Shown: positions 1-6,658, numbered from the stretch's first letter. The stretch is 11,098 nucleotides of DNA from Clostridiaceae bacterium (GCA_016292455.1 JAEDIL010000059.1:1-11098); one strand, 5' to 3'. Notes: generated by a model not told the origin, from the letters alone. Translations and numbers: made by a program.

Positions 1-564
1 CGCAGAGCCGAGGAGGAACATGAAAATGTTTTTCGCCAACCCGGTTTTGTTGACCTCGCCCTCTTCTTCGCCCTCATCTGATTGCTTTTTTGCATAGATG
101 ATATTAAGAGCCATGAAAGATGCAAAGATGACAAAAAGAATGATTGCGCCGGCAATTTTGAGCTGACCGGGAATTGAAAAAACGAAAAGCACAGCCGCCG
201 CGGCAATAAGCAGAAGCATCTGCTTCATATATTTCTTCCTCGGACACAGGAACGTCATTGCAATCATTCCGATTGCAAGAATCATAGACGTGTTGGCAGT
301 AACAGAGCCGACTGCATTGCCGACCGCCATATCAACGCTGCCTTTGCTTGCAGCAATAGCCGAAACTATCATTTCCGGGAGTGTGGTGGCAACACTGACA
401 ATTGTTGCTCCGATTATAAAAGCAGGAATATGCAGCTTTCTTGCAATTTCACTTGCGGCGTCAACAAACCAATCGCCGCCCTTGATGACAAGCACAATTC
501 CGATTCCAAACAAAAGCCACGTTGCAACCGGGTTGTTGCAAAATCCGATTATAGTTTCCATCAT
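1..564 (-). CDS. Calcium/sodium antiporter, N-terminal half (cut by left edge)
   Basis: Integral membrane exchanger of the CaCA/YrbG type, expected to swap Ca2+ for Na+ (or K+/H+) across the cytoplasmic membrane. 188 residues are visible and the frame runs off the left edge; the family is usually 310-360 residues. An alpha-1 repeat is visible: GGDWFVD at about 29-35, GATIVSVATTLPE at about 52-64 (the family form is G-x-S-x(n)-TS-PE, and E64 is the expected ion-binding acid), and GNAVGSVTAN at about 82-91. Hydrophobic helices follow at about 115-132 and 137-156, then an acidic cytoplasmic loop with a run of glutamates at about 165-170, where the second half of the pseudo-symmetric protein normally begins. 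The ATG at 564 has GAGGGAT nine bases upstream; the next codon is also ATG. The serine usual in the PE motif is Thr here. Substrate preference cannot be read from half the protein. Confidence 0.9.
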   Translation of the reverse strand, partial: MMETIIGFCNNPVATWLLFGIGIVLVIKGGDWFVDAASEIARKLHIPAFIIGATIVSVATTLPEMIVSAIAASKGSVDMAVGNAVGSVTANTSMILAIGMIAMTFLCPRKKYMKQMLLLIAAAAVLFVFSIPGQLKIAGAIILFVIFASFMALNIIYAKKQSDEGEEEGEVNKTGLAKNIFMFLLGSA

Positions 565-636
565 AAAACAAATCCCTCAATCTTTCTCTGACAAAAAACG
601 AGACAAGGCGCAAGCCCTCATCCCGGACAGGGTATA

Positions 637-666
637 ATTCTATCACCAGAAAGACATAAAAGTCAA
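637..666 (-). promoter_or_regulatory. Predicted promoter of the antiporter gene
   Basis: Read on the minus strand: TTGACT (666-661), an 18-bp spacer, then TAGAAT (642-637), with TG one base before the -10 as in extended -10 promoters. Transcription would start near 630 and give a leader of about 65 nt before the ATG at 564. This is a pattern match only. Confidence 0.6.
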
Positions 667-841
667 CAAATATCCGGATATGTTGTATGATTCTGTCGAA
701 TTTTTGCGTATTGGCAAAGCCGCAGGCAGCCGGCAAGGACAATTGAACCCAGCACAGGAGAAGATGGCTGTTGCTTTTTTGTGGGTAATAAAAAAAGGGA
801 GAGTCTGCAAAACAGCTCCACCCCCAAAAGCGTATAAACGT

Positions 842-901
842 GAAATGACCCTTGACTGCTGCCTTTCTTTACAGGCTTTTGATGCAGTCAAGGGTCATTT
901 C
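842..901. repeat. Perfect 18-bp inverted repeat with 24-nt spacer
   Basis: GAAATGACCCTTGACTGC at 842-859 is exactly reversed and complemented at 884-901. The spacer 860-883 can itself form a small GCCT/AGGC stem (861-864 with 873-876). There is no T-run on either side, so it does not look like an intrinsic terminator. It could be a remnant of a small mobile element, a protein-binding site or a structured RNA; nothing in the sequence decides between these. Confidence 0.75.
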
Positions 902-917
902 TGTGGATTCTTGGTAT

Positions 918-1327
918 CTAACATCCTGGATACCTCTTCTTTCTTCGGATTTTCGATGTCGTTTCCTTCTCGTCTTCTGCAAAATGCATTTCTTTAATTT
1001 TGTTTTCCGTAAGCGGAATGGCTGATGATTTGCCGAATAGAATTTCGGTTGCGACATCCGGGGTTGATTTCGGTTTTGTCTTTTGATTTTCTGTAACGCT
1101 CAATCTATGTGACCTTTCGTCCGGCACCGTGAACATGAATTATTGGTTTTCTTCTGTTTCTTCTTTTTCCCGGCTTTTGATTGATTGCCAAATATTTTGT
1201 TTCTCTTTTGAAAAGCATCGTTTTGAGTATTCAGTATAAGCCGTTTTAATAAGTAAAAATTCAGTTCATCCGTAAGTTGTTCCCGAATGCGGGTTTCGAA
1301 AGCTCGTTGATTTTTGACCTTATTTTT
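918..1327 (-). pseudogene. Possible decayed coding stretch, two frames, zinc-knuckle-like motif
   Basis: Two minus-strand open stretches lie end to end in different frames. The first (1327 to 1100, 75 residues) begins right after a stop and has no ATG, GTG or TTG codon, so it cannot start on its own. It has amphipathic, charged composition and ends with a Lys-rich run and SCSRCRTKGH, a C-x2-C-x4-H arrangement like the start of a zinc knuckle, before TGA. The second (1136 to 918, 72 residues) overlaps it by about 37 bases and carries the protein-like string ATEILFGKSSAIPLTENK. A single frameshift would join them. I do not recognise the family; transposase or element remnants are possible. It may also be chance, since neither part has a ribosome binding site. 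Confidence 0.22.
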
Positions 1328-1370
1328 TTAGGTTGTCAGATTTTCAGAGCATCAAAAGACATCCGAAGTT

Positions 1371-1488
1371 TTTACCTGTACACCGGTATCATTCCTTTCT
1401 TTCCGGTCGGGGCATCCCCTTTCCGGTGGTTCCCGGAGAATCGTTTTCCGGGTTAAGTGTTTACCTGTACATCGGTATCACCCTTTCT
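1371..1488. repeat. Imperfect 30-nt direct repeat, two copies
   Basis: Copy one at 1371-1400 and copy two at 1460-1488 share TTTACCTGTACA, then a C/T difference, then CGGTATCA and a shared CTTTCT end, with one base deleted in the second copy. The copies start 89 bases apart. Two copies of a TTCCGGT-type motif and a GGGGCATCCCC palindrome lie between them. The pair could be regulator half-sites or the residue of a local duplication. Confidence 0.6.
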
Positions 1489-1607
1489 GTCTATAATATA
1501 CCAGACACCTTCTTTGTTTTCAATACGCATTTTAAACGAATTAAAAACCGTCTTTTTGTGCTAAATGCTGAAAAGTTTTCAACAATATATTATTTTTATA
1601 TATACTA

Positions 1608-1636
1608 TTGACAATTGTCTTTTGGAGTGATAACAT
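1608..1636 (+). promoter_or_regulatory. Strong predicted promoter of an orphan small RNA
   Basis: TTGACA (1608-1613), a 17-bp spacer, then TAACAT (1631-1636), with TG just before the -10 (extended -10). The -35 overlaps a perfect 10-bp palindrome, GACAATTGTC (1610-1619), which could be an operator. An AT-rich run lies directly upstream, as an UP element would. There is no coding sequence downstream on this strand before a terminator. Confidence 0.65.
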
Positions 1637-1642
1637 TAGAGT

Positions 1643-1690
1643 GTTGGGGTCTCGAAAAGCGGTGTCTTCCGCGCCACGAGACCTTTTTTT
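1643..1690 (+). ncRNA. Candidate small RNA of about 48 nt ending in an intrinsic terminator
   Basis: Starting about seven bases after the -10 at 1631-1636, the transcript would be a short 5' end followed by one compound hairpin: GGTCTCG (1648-1654) pairs with CGAGACC (1677-1683). Inside it, GCGG (1659-1662) pairs with CCGC (1669-1672) around a TGTCTT loop, with AAAA opposite GCCA as an internal loop. Seven Ts (1684-1690) follow directly, so transcription should stop there. No gene lies downstream on this strand, so this is not a leader. I do not recognise an RNA family. The simpler alternative is a terminator for vanished upstream transcription with a chance promoter match. Confidence 0.5.
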
Positions 1691-1716
1691 GCGCTTGATA
1701 TGCCCTCATTATAAAT

Positions 1717-1756
1717 AACGGTCAGAGCAGCTTTGAACCGCTTCTGACCGTTTTTT
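1717..1756. terminator. Bidirectional intrinsic terminator
   Basis: AACGGTCAGA (1717-1726) pairs with TCTGACCGTT (1743-1752). On the plus strand six Ts follow the stem (1751-1756). On the minus strand the stem is followed by TTATTTAT, which suits the DUF1893 transcript whose stop codon is at 1759-1761. Confidence 0.75.
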
Positions 1757-1758
1757 CT

Positions 1759-2178
1759 TCAGCCTATATTTCTCAGTGTTTCTCTGATAATTCCGAGCGC
1801 CGACTCCGGTTCGTCTGTGCCGCCGAGCGCCTGCTCAATCGGGCAGACGCCGTCTCCTTTGCGGTTCAGAATGGCCTCAACCGTCTGCGAGGCGAAAACA
1901 GTCACGCCGTTTTGTGAAAGCAGCTTTTTTGCACTTTCACTTATCACCGCAGTGAAAACCTCTTTCACGCCGAGCAGAACAAAAAGCACAGCCGCGCCTT
2001 TTCCGACCGCTTTGTCCGCCGCGCAGAACCCGGAAAGGTCTTTTTTTTCGTCTGCAAGTTTGAGGAGCCCTCTGACTCCCCTTTCGCAGCTTGTTATTGT
2101 TTCATCTGCACTGCAAAGAACCAGGGTGCTGTTGCTTTCTTCAAGCAATCGTCTGGCTTTTTCGGTTTCAGGTCTCAT
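1759..2178 (-). CDS. DUF1893 family protein (TM1506-like)
   Basis: 139 residues, normal for the family. Conserved blocks are visible: CERGVRGLL (31-39), AADKAVGKGAA (53-63), a VLLGVKEVF segment, and NRKGDGVCPIEQAL (105-118). Family knowledge: the Thermotoga TM1506 structure has a cytidine-deaminase-like fold, but no biochemical function is established; the zinc motifs of true deaminases (HxE and PCxxC) are absent here. No signal peptide or membrane segment is seen, so it is probably cytoplasmic. I chose the ATG at 2178 because GGTGA sits six bases upstream and the predicted transcript start is near 2203. The in-frame TTG at 2193 would add five residues but would leave almost no leader. It lies 127 bases after the dCMP deaminase gene, with a -10 of its own and a terminator just past its stop. 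Confidence 0.88.
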   Translation of the reverse strand: MRPETEKARRLLEESNSTLVLCSADETITSCERGVRGLLKLADEKKDLSGFCAADKAVGKGAAVLFVLLGVKEVFTAVISESAKKLLSQNGVTVFASQTVEAILNRKGDGVCPIEQALGGTDEPESALGIIRETLRNIG

Positions 2179-2209
2179 AAGGCTTTCACCCAAACTTTCT
2201 TGAAATTAC

Positions 2210-2237
2210 ATTATAAACTTATGAGGTTCAGCAAAAA
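2210..2237 (-). promoter_or_regulatory. Possible promoter of the DUF1893 gene
   Basis: A consensus TATAAT lies at 2215-2210 on the minus strand, 16 bases after a weak -35 (TTTTTG, 2237-2232). A better TTGACT lies too far upstream, at 25 bases. The predicted start near 2203 leaves a 25-nt leader before the ATG at 2178. Readthrough from the operon upstream is also possible, since no terminator is seen between 2216 and 2305. Confidence 0.4.
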
Positions 2238-2305
2238 GGAAGTCAAGAATCATTGCAAGCAAACCGGAAAGAAACCTTTTCTGCTGTTTTCACGGTATGT
2301 CCTTC

Positions 2306-2803
2306 TCAGATGTTTTCCTCGCGGAAATCAATCATCAGCTGCTCCCTGTTCATTGTAAGCTTTTTCAGCTTGATTCCGGCAGCATTGAACATCCGCTTTG
2401 AAGCAAGATTCATCGGCGTTCCGTCATACTTATCGGAAAGATAAACCACCTCGCGTATGCCGCTCTGAATGATTGCCTTTGCACATTCATTGCAGGGAAA
2501 CAGCGCAACATAGATCCGGCAGCCGGCAAGCGGCGCTCCGGCATTGTTCAGAATTGCATTCAGCTCAGCGTGGCAGACATAAGGATACTTGGTGTTATAG
2601 GCTTCACCGTCACGTCCCCACGGAAAAGAATCGTCATCGCAGCCAACCGGCAGGCCGTTATATCCGACGGACATTATTCTGTTTTTATCGTTGACAATGC
2701 AGGCACCCACCTGCGTATTCGGGTCCTTGCTGCGGTAGGACGAAAGCACGGCAATTCCCATGAAGTATTCGTCCCAGGAAAGATAATCTTTTCTCTTTGG
2801 CAT
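2306..2803 (-). CDS. dCMP deaminase (ComEB-like)
   Basis: Cytoplasmic zinc enzyme converting dCMP to dUMP, the precursor for thymidylate synthase. 165 residues, normal for the family. The zinc and catalytic motifs are intact: CHAELNAI with H78 and E80 (proton shuttle), and PCNEC with C104 and C107. The N-terminal SWDEYFMGIA, the SKDPNTQVGA segment (25-34) and VGYNGLP (46-52) fit the deoxycytidylate deaminase subfamily. The frame is open upstream to 2926 inside the U32 gene, but MPKRKDYLSWDEY is the usual start, and ATG 2803 has AGGA about 12 bases upstream (a longish spacing). It begins 25 bases after the U32 stop, so it is almost surely co-transcribed. Allosteric control by dCTP/dTTP is known in the family but cannot be judged here. 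In Bacillus the homologue is called ComEB, though it is not required for competence. Confidence 0.94.
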   Translation of the reverse strand: MPKRKDYLSWDEYFMGIAVLSSYRSKDPNTQVGACIVNDKNRIMSVGYNGLPVGCDDDSFPWGRDGEAYNTKYPYVCHAELNAILNNAGAPLAGCRIYVALFPCNECAKAIIQSGIREVVYLSDKYDGTPMNLASKRMFNAAGIKLKKLTMNREQLMIDFREENI

Positions 2804-2828
2804 TTTTGTTCCACATCCTATCTGATAT

Positions 2829-4889
2829 TTATTCAACGCCGCGATAAAACAAGCCGCGCGTGAAATTTCCCTTTGCGCCTTTTTCTTCCCGATAAGCGTC
2901 CAGAACAGCGTCAACATTTTTTGCACTTTCCTTTGAAAAGAGAAAAGTCAGAAAATCAATGTTTTTAATTTCGCTCTGTCTGTCCGCCATATATATCGGT
3001 CTTGAATTGAGTATCTCCTGATAGCTGCCGTGACAGAGCACCGGGAAGGAAACACCCATTCTATCCGTAAGCGAGCTTTTGCCCTTGCATTCGGCACAGC
3101 TTTTTACATTCTTCACCGGACAGTTACGGGTGAGCATCAGCGGCAGCTTTCCATAGGCAACAATACCCCTTTCAACGTCGCCGCCGAGCGCGGCGCACTG
3201 AGCAAGCGTAAGCTCCGGTGACAAGGTGATTGACTTTACACCAATGCGTTCAAATTCGGCAATGCTCAGACTGTTGAAAACGTTCATTGAAAAGCCGAGA
3301 TGAGCTTCAAGTCCGCATTTTTCGGCAAGAGCCACCGCGTCCAAGCTGCCGCAAAGGGCGGCTTTAACGCCGATATTTTTCGCTTTTAGCAGAAGCTTTT
3401 CCACTCTCTCCTGCGCGCCGAAAAGTGCACGGGGAATGCTCACACCCACTGTAATCCCTTTGTTTTCAACGCTTTCAACATACTTTTCCTCAATTCCGAG
3501 AGGAAAATACAAGTTTTCAACATTCTCTGTATTCTCCGGAATCTGAGCCCCGTTTGAAAGAACAAGATGAAAGCTCATTTTTTCCCTCGCTTTATGAGAC
3601 TCAATGTTGAAAACTCTATCTGTAAAGCTATGTGGCTTTACAGTCTTTAATTCATTTTCAAGTTTTTCAAGCGCTTCTCTTCTCAGTGCGTTGACCGCCG
3701 AAGAGGGTACGGAAAGTCCGTCTTCAAGCTCAAACTCAATTCTCTCCGGATAAAACGGCGTTGCACCGCACTTTGAAAGCCATGCGCTGAGCTGTTCGGC
3801 ACAAACGGGAGAGCTGACCGCTTTTTGCGGGGCAAAATCGGACGAAACAAAAACTGTTTTGCCGCCGGAGCGTGCGGAAAGCGAAAGCTTTTCTCCCTCA
3901 ATAACATTCAGAAAGAAGCTGACCGGAACGCGCGGCATTTCCTTTGAATAGAGATTTTTCAGCGAGGAAAGCACTTTTCCCGAAGCGGAAACAACGTCCT
4001 CCCTGCGCCGCGTTCCGAACATCAGCGAACCGCGGGCATTTTCAAAATAGCCGTCAGTGAAGCCGGAGCGCGAAAAAACGGCGCGAAGCTTTTCCTGCGT
4101 TTCCGAATTGTGTGCACCGCCCAGAGCCTCCCTTGCGCTTCTGACTGCGGCTGCAACATATTCGGGGCGTTTCATCCGCCCCTCGATTTTAAAGGAATCT
4201 ATTCCGATTTCCGAAAGCTCTTCAAGGTGCGCCATTAACGAAAGGTCTTTCAGGCTCAGGTCATGCCTTCCCGCCTCTCCGGCTGAAAACGGAAGCCGGC
4301 AGGGCTGGGCGCAGAGTCCGCGGTTTCCGCTGCGCGAGCCGAGCATTGCGCTCATATAGCACTGGCCGGAAACACACATACAAAGCGCACCGTGAACAAA
4401 CACTTCAAGCTCCATATCCGTTGAAGCGCGCAGACTGCAAATTTCTTCTTTTGTCAGCTCTCGGGGAAGAACGGCCCGCGAAAAACCGAGCCTTTGAAGC
4501 AGTTCAAGACCTGCCGCGGTCTGAACAGACATCTGGGTTGAAGCGTGGCGCAGAATATCCGGAGCACACTCACGGGCGAGCGCAGAAAGACCGACATCCT
4601 GCAAAATCAGCACGTCCGCGCCGAGGGTGCAAACGTGCTTTATTACGTCAAGAGCCGCCGGAAGTTCGTCGTCACGAACAAGGGTGTTGAGAACAATGTG
4701 AACCTTAACACCCCTCGCGCGGCAATATTCAATTGCTTTTTGAAGCTCTTCGTCGGAAAAGTTTTCGGCGCCCTTGCGCGCATTGAAAGCCTTTGTTCCG
4801 AGATATACTGCGTCAGCGCCGCTTCTTACGGCGCTGAGAACACATTCCGGTGAACCGGCGGGAGCAAGAATTTCCGTCCGTTCACTCAT
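2829..4889 (-). CDS. U32 family peptidase, RlhA/YdcP type with DUF3656 domain
   Basis: 686 residues. The N-terminal U32 barrel (about 1-250) opens with EILAPAGSPE and GADAVYLG and carries the U32 signature EVFVHGALCMCVSGQCYMS (about 162-180), with Cys 170, 172, 177, 193 and 197. FKIEGRMKRPEYV (about 233-245) is also typical. A DUF3656 domain follows at about 320-412 (LSLSARSGGKTVFVS, then ECGT-like CGATPF and ELEDGLSVPSSAVNALRREAL). A C-terminal region has a second Cys cluster (C590, C598, C601, C619). Family knowledge: E. coli RlhA of this architecture is needed for hydroxylation of 23S rRNA C2501, and related U32 proteins (TrhP) act on tRNA; true peptidase activity is doubtful for this branch. 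Its ATG overlaps the zapA stop by four bases (ATGA), so translation is probably coupled. Exact substrate is not known; rRNA/tRNA hydroxylation is an inference. Confidence 0.9.
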   Translation of the reverse strand: MSERTEILAPAGSPECVLSAVRSGADAVYLGTKAFNARKGAENFSDEELQKAIEYCRARGVKVHIVLNTLVRDDELPAALDVIKHVCTLGADVLILQDVGLSALARECAPDILRHASTQMSVQTAAGLELLQRLGFSRAVLPRELTKEEICSLRASTDMELEVFVHGALCMCVSGQCYMSAMLGSRSGNRGLCAQPCRLPFSAGEAGRHDLSLKDLSLMAHLEELSEIGIDSFKIEGRMKRPEYVAAAVRSAREALGGAHNSETQEKLRAVFSRSGFTDGYFENARGSLMFGTRRREDVVSASGKVLSSLKNLYSKEMPRVPVSFFLNVIEGEKLSLSARSGGKTVFVSSDFAPQKAVSSPVCAEQLSAWLSKCGATPFYPERIEFELEDGLSVPSSAVNALRREALEKLENELKTVKPHSFTDRVFNIESHKAREKMSFHLVLSNGAQIPENTENVENLYFPLGIEEKYVESVENKGITVGVSIPRALFGAQERVEKLLLKAKNIGVKAALCGSLDAVALAEKCGLEAHLGFSMNVFNSLSIAEFERIGVKSITLSPELTLAQCAALGGDVERGIVAYGKLPLMLTRNCPVKNVKSCAECKGKSSLTDRMGVSFPVLCHGSYQEILNSRPIYMADRQSEIKNIDFLTFLFSKESAKNVDAVLDAYREEKGAKGNFTRGLFYRGVE

Positions 4890-5281
4890 TTATTTTTTCC
4901 AAGCTGTTCAAGAACGGAAGCAAGCTGGGCTTTGAGACGTTCAATTTCAAGGTTGGCGTTTTCAAGCTCCCGCTTAACCTTTTCCGACTCGTGTCTGGCA
5001 AGGTCAGCCTTCGCTTTTGCACTTGAAGCGTCATCAAGATAATCCTTGATCTGTTCGCGCAGTCTGTCTGCCGAAACGGTGGCCTTTCTGCAATCGTCAG
5101 CATATTGAAGCGTTGTTAAAACAGCCGCCTGAGTTGTTGAAACTCTGGGGTTTTCTTTCATCGTCTTTGCAATTGCAAGGTCAACCTCTTTTCCGAGCTC
5201 GGCAACATAGCTGACCTCGTCTTCGGTGAGAATTGCATACTGCGCACCGGCGATTGAAAGCTTAACCTTATTCCTTACCAT
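4886..5281 (-). CDS. zapA: Cell division protein ZapA
   Basis: 131 residues. The N-terminal ZapA domain spans about 3-70: KVKLSIAGAQYAILTEDEVSYVAELGKEVD-type opening with a beta hairpin, then AAVLTTLQYADD. It is followed by a long coiled coil (about 68-128) rich in Glu, Lys, Ala and Leu heptads. ZapA dimers/tetramers bind FtsZ and bundle protofilaments at the division ring in the cytoplasm. The open frame reaches 5332, but ATG 5281 has AAGGAAGG eight bases upstream and gives the standard family N-terminus. It is the first gene of the operon; its stop overlaps the U32 start as ATGA. This order, zapA then U32 peptidase, recurs in Clostridia. The coiled coil is longer than in the E. coli protein (109 residues). 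Confidence 0.92.
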   Translation of the reverse strand: MVRNKVKLSIAGAQYAILTEDEVSYVAELGKEVDLAIAKTMKENPRVSTTQAAVLTTLQYADDCRKATVSADRLREQIKDYLDDASSAKAKADLARHESEKVKRELENANLEIERLKAQLASVLEQLGKNK

Positions 5282-5307
5282 TGTGACATCCTTCCTTTCT
5301 GTCAAAT

Positions 5308-5349
5308 CGCGGCTATTTTCTCTGCCGCGCAAAACGCCATCCCGGCGTT
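5308..5349 (-). promoter_or_regulatory. Two small stem-loops in the zapA leader
   Basis: On the minus strand the leader, from about 5363, first meets AACGCC (5349-5344) pairing with GGCGTT (5338-5333) around GGGAT. It then meets CGCGGC (5329-5324) pairing with GCCGCG (5313-5308). The first stem is followed by only two Ts, so it is a weak attenuator at best. No riboswitch class is recognised. Confidence 0.35.
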
Positions 5350-5369
5350 AAATGCTTACATACCGTTAT

Positions 5370-5398
5370 ATTATACATCAACCTGAAAACATAATCAA
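5370..5398 (-). promoter_or_regulatory. Predicted promoter of the zapA operon
   Basis: Minus strand: TTGATT (5398-5393), a 17-bp spacer, TATAAT (5375-5370). Transcription would begin near 5363, giving a leader of about 82 nt. The -35 lies only some 20 bases past the stop of the flavodiiron gene; no terminator is visible between them, so readthrough may add to expression. Confidence 0.7.
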
Positions 5399-5417
5399 GT
5401 GGTTTAAGCAATACGAG

Positions 5418-6572
5418 TTACGGCCAGAGCTCCTCGGCAAGCTTTTCGAGCGCCGAAACTGTTTCCTCCTTAACGGCTGAACGAACAGTTACCGTATTTT
5501 CGCAGAAAACAAGATTTTTGCATTTTTCAAGGTCTGCTCTCATGTTCTTTGCAGCCATAGGTGCCCATGAGCCGTTTTCAATAAAAGCAACCGTTCTGTT
5601 CTGGAAGCTGTGTTCAACAAGGTGTTCAATAAAATGCTTCATAAACGGGAAATACATTCCGTTGTAGGTTGTTGTTGCAAGAACAAGCTTTCCGTGTCTG
5701 AATGCGTCTTCAACAGCTTCTGCCATGTCTTCTCTTGCGAGGTCAACGGTGAAAGCCTTGGGGCAGCCGCGCTTTTTCAGCATTTCGCAAAGCAGCTCTG
5801 CCGCCTTTCTTGTGTTGCCGTAAACAGAAGTATATGCAATCATGACGCCCTCTGTTTCAACGCGGTATGACGACCAGATGTCATATTTTTCAATGTAATG
5901 TGAAAGGTTTTCTTTGAGAATCGGGCCATGGAGCGGACAGATTGTCTGAATATCAAGAGCAGCTGCTTTTTTGAGAAGTGCCTGAACCTGTGCGCCGTAT
6001 TTGCCGACAATTCCGATATAGTATCTTCTCGCTTCGCAGTCCCAGTCCTCCTGAGCATCGAGCGCGCCGAATTTTCCGAAAGCGTCAGCGGAGAAAAGAA
6101 CCTTGTCCTTTGAATCAAAGCTGACCATTACCTCAGGCCAATGTACCATGGGCGCAAAAATGAATGTCAGGGTATGAGCGCCGAGGGAAAGTGTTTCGGA
6201 ATCCTTGACAACAACCTTCCTCTCTTCAAGCTCAAAGGAAAAATAGTTCTGCATCATGGCAAACGCTTTTGCATTTGCAACAATTTTCGCTTCCGGATAC
6301 TTTTCAACAAAGGCGGCAATGCTCGCGGAGTGATCCGGCTCCATGTGCTGAACAATAAGATAGTCGGGCTTTTTGCCTTCAAGCGCTTCGTCAATATTTG
6401 AAAGCCACTGTTTTGAAAATGCGCCGTCAACGCCGTCAAGGACAGCCGTTTTTTCGTCAAGAATCACATAGGAATTATATGCCATTCCGTTGGGCACAAT
6501 GTACTGACCTTCAAAAAGGTCAAGCTCGTGGTCATTCACACCGACATACATAATATCTTTTGTTACGTTCAT
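5418..6572 (-). CDS. FprA family A-type flavoprotein (flavodiiron protein)
   Basis: 384 residues, typical of class A flavodiiron proteins, which reduce O2 to water or NO to N2O in the cytoplasm of anaerobes using electrons from rubredoxin or a similar carrier. The N-terminal metallo-beta-lactamase-like domain (about 1-240) keeps the diiron ligands: H76-M-E78-P-D80-H81, H144, D163 and H215. The C-terminal flavodoxin domain (about 243-384) has the FMN phosphate loop TSVYGNT (248-254), TTTYNG (300-305) and ENGSWAP (332-338). There is no rubredoxin fusion. ATG 6572 has a perfect AGGAGG eight bases upstream. It appears to be a single-gene unit with its own consensus promoter, divergent from the lipoprotein gene. 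O2 versus NO preference cannot be read from sequence. Confidence 0.96.
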   Translation of the reverse strand: MNVTKDIMYVGVNDHELDLFEGQYIVPNGMAYNSYVILDEKTAVLDGVDGAFSKQWLSNIDEALEGKKPDYLIVQHMEPDHSASIAAFVEKYPEAKIVANAKAFAMMQNYFSFELEERKVVVKDSETLSLGAHTLTFIFAPMVHWPEVMVSFDSKDKVLFSADAFGKFGALDAQEDWDCEARRYYIGIVGKYGAQVQALLKKAAALDIQTICPLHGPILKENLSHYIEKYDIWSSYRVETEGVMIAYTSVYGNTRKAAELLCEMLKKRGCPKAFTVDLAREDMAEAVEDAFRHGKLVLATTTYNGMYFPFMKHFIEHLVEHSFQNRTVAFIENGSWAPMAAKNMRADLEKCKNLVFCENTVTVRSAVKEETVSALEKLAEELWP

Positions 6573-6606
6573 TTAAAAATCCTCCTGAAGCCGATATATA
6601 TACTGC

Positions 6607-6636
6607 ATTATACTTTGACAATGCAAGCTGTGTCAA
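6607..6636 (-). promoter_or_regulatory. Consensus promoter of the flavodiiron gene
   Basis: Minus strand: TTGACA (6636-6631), 18-bp spacer, TATAAT (6612-6607), both hexamers exact. The start would be near 6600, leaving a 28-nt leader with AGGAGG. On the plus strand, TTGACA (6615-6620) and TGTCAA (6631-6636) form an inverted repeat with a 10-base spacer that covers the -35 and spacer, a plausible operator. Confidence 0.75.
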
Positions 6637-6658
6637 GAGTGCATTTCGACTTTTGTTG

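Larger units (their letters stand above)
667..1607. other. Gene-poor intergenic stretch of about 0.9 kb
   Basis: No open frame here has a start with a ribosome binding site and a family I can recognise. The stretch is T-rich on the plus strand. It contains a perfect 18-bp inverted repeat (842-901), two adjoining minus-strand open stretches that look like decayed coding sequence (918-1327), an imperfect 30-nt direct repeat (1371-1400 and 1460-1488), a short GGGGCATCCCC palindrome near 1409-1419, and a very AT-rich run (about 1490-1606) leading to the small-RNA promoter. The plus-strand frames at 680-997 and 1333-1611 lack a ribosome binding site and have unprotein-like composition, so they are not called as genes. 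Confidence 0.5.

Noticed and set aside
842..901. The 18-bp inverted repeat as an intrinsic terminator
   Set aside because: No T-run follows the stem on either strand.
680..997. Plus-strand frame of 105 residues across the inverted repeat
   Set aside because: There is no ribosome binding site, the composition is not protein-like, and it runs straight through an 18-bp perfect palindrome.
1333..1611. Plus-strand frame of 92 residues
   Set aside because: Its start is not ATG-like with a ribosome binding site, it contains the two DNA direct repeats, and it ends in very AT-rich promoter sequence.
1643..1690. tRNA or known riboswitch at the small-RNA hairpin
   Set aside because: It is too short, has no cloverleaf or conserved riboswitch core, and there is no downstream gene to regulate.
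2804..2926. Longer form of the dCMP deaminase starting at 2926
   Set aside because: The extra 41 residues lie inside the U32 gene in another frame and do not match the family; ATG 2803 gives the standard N-terminus.
5282..5332. Longer ZapA starting at 5332
   Set aside because: ATG 5281 has AAGGAAGG at ideal spacing and the usual family start; the extension would run through the ribosome binding site.
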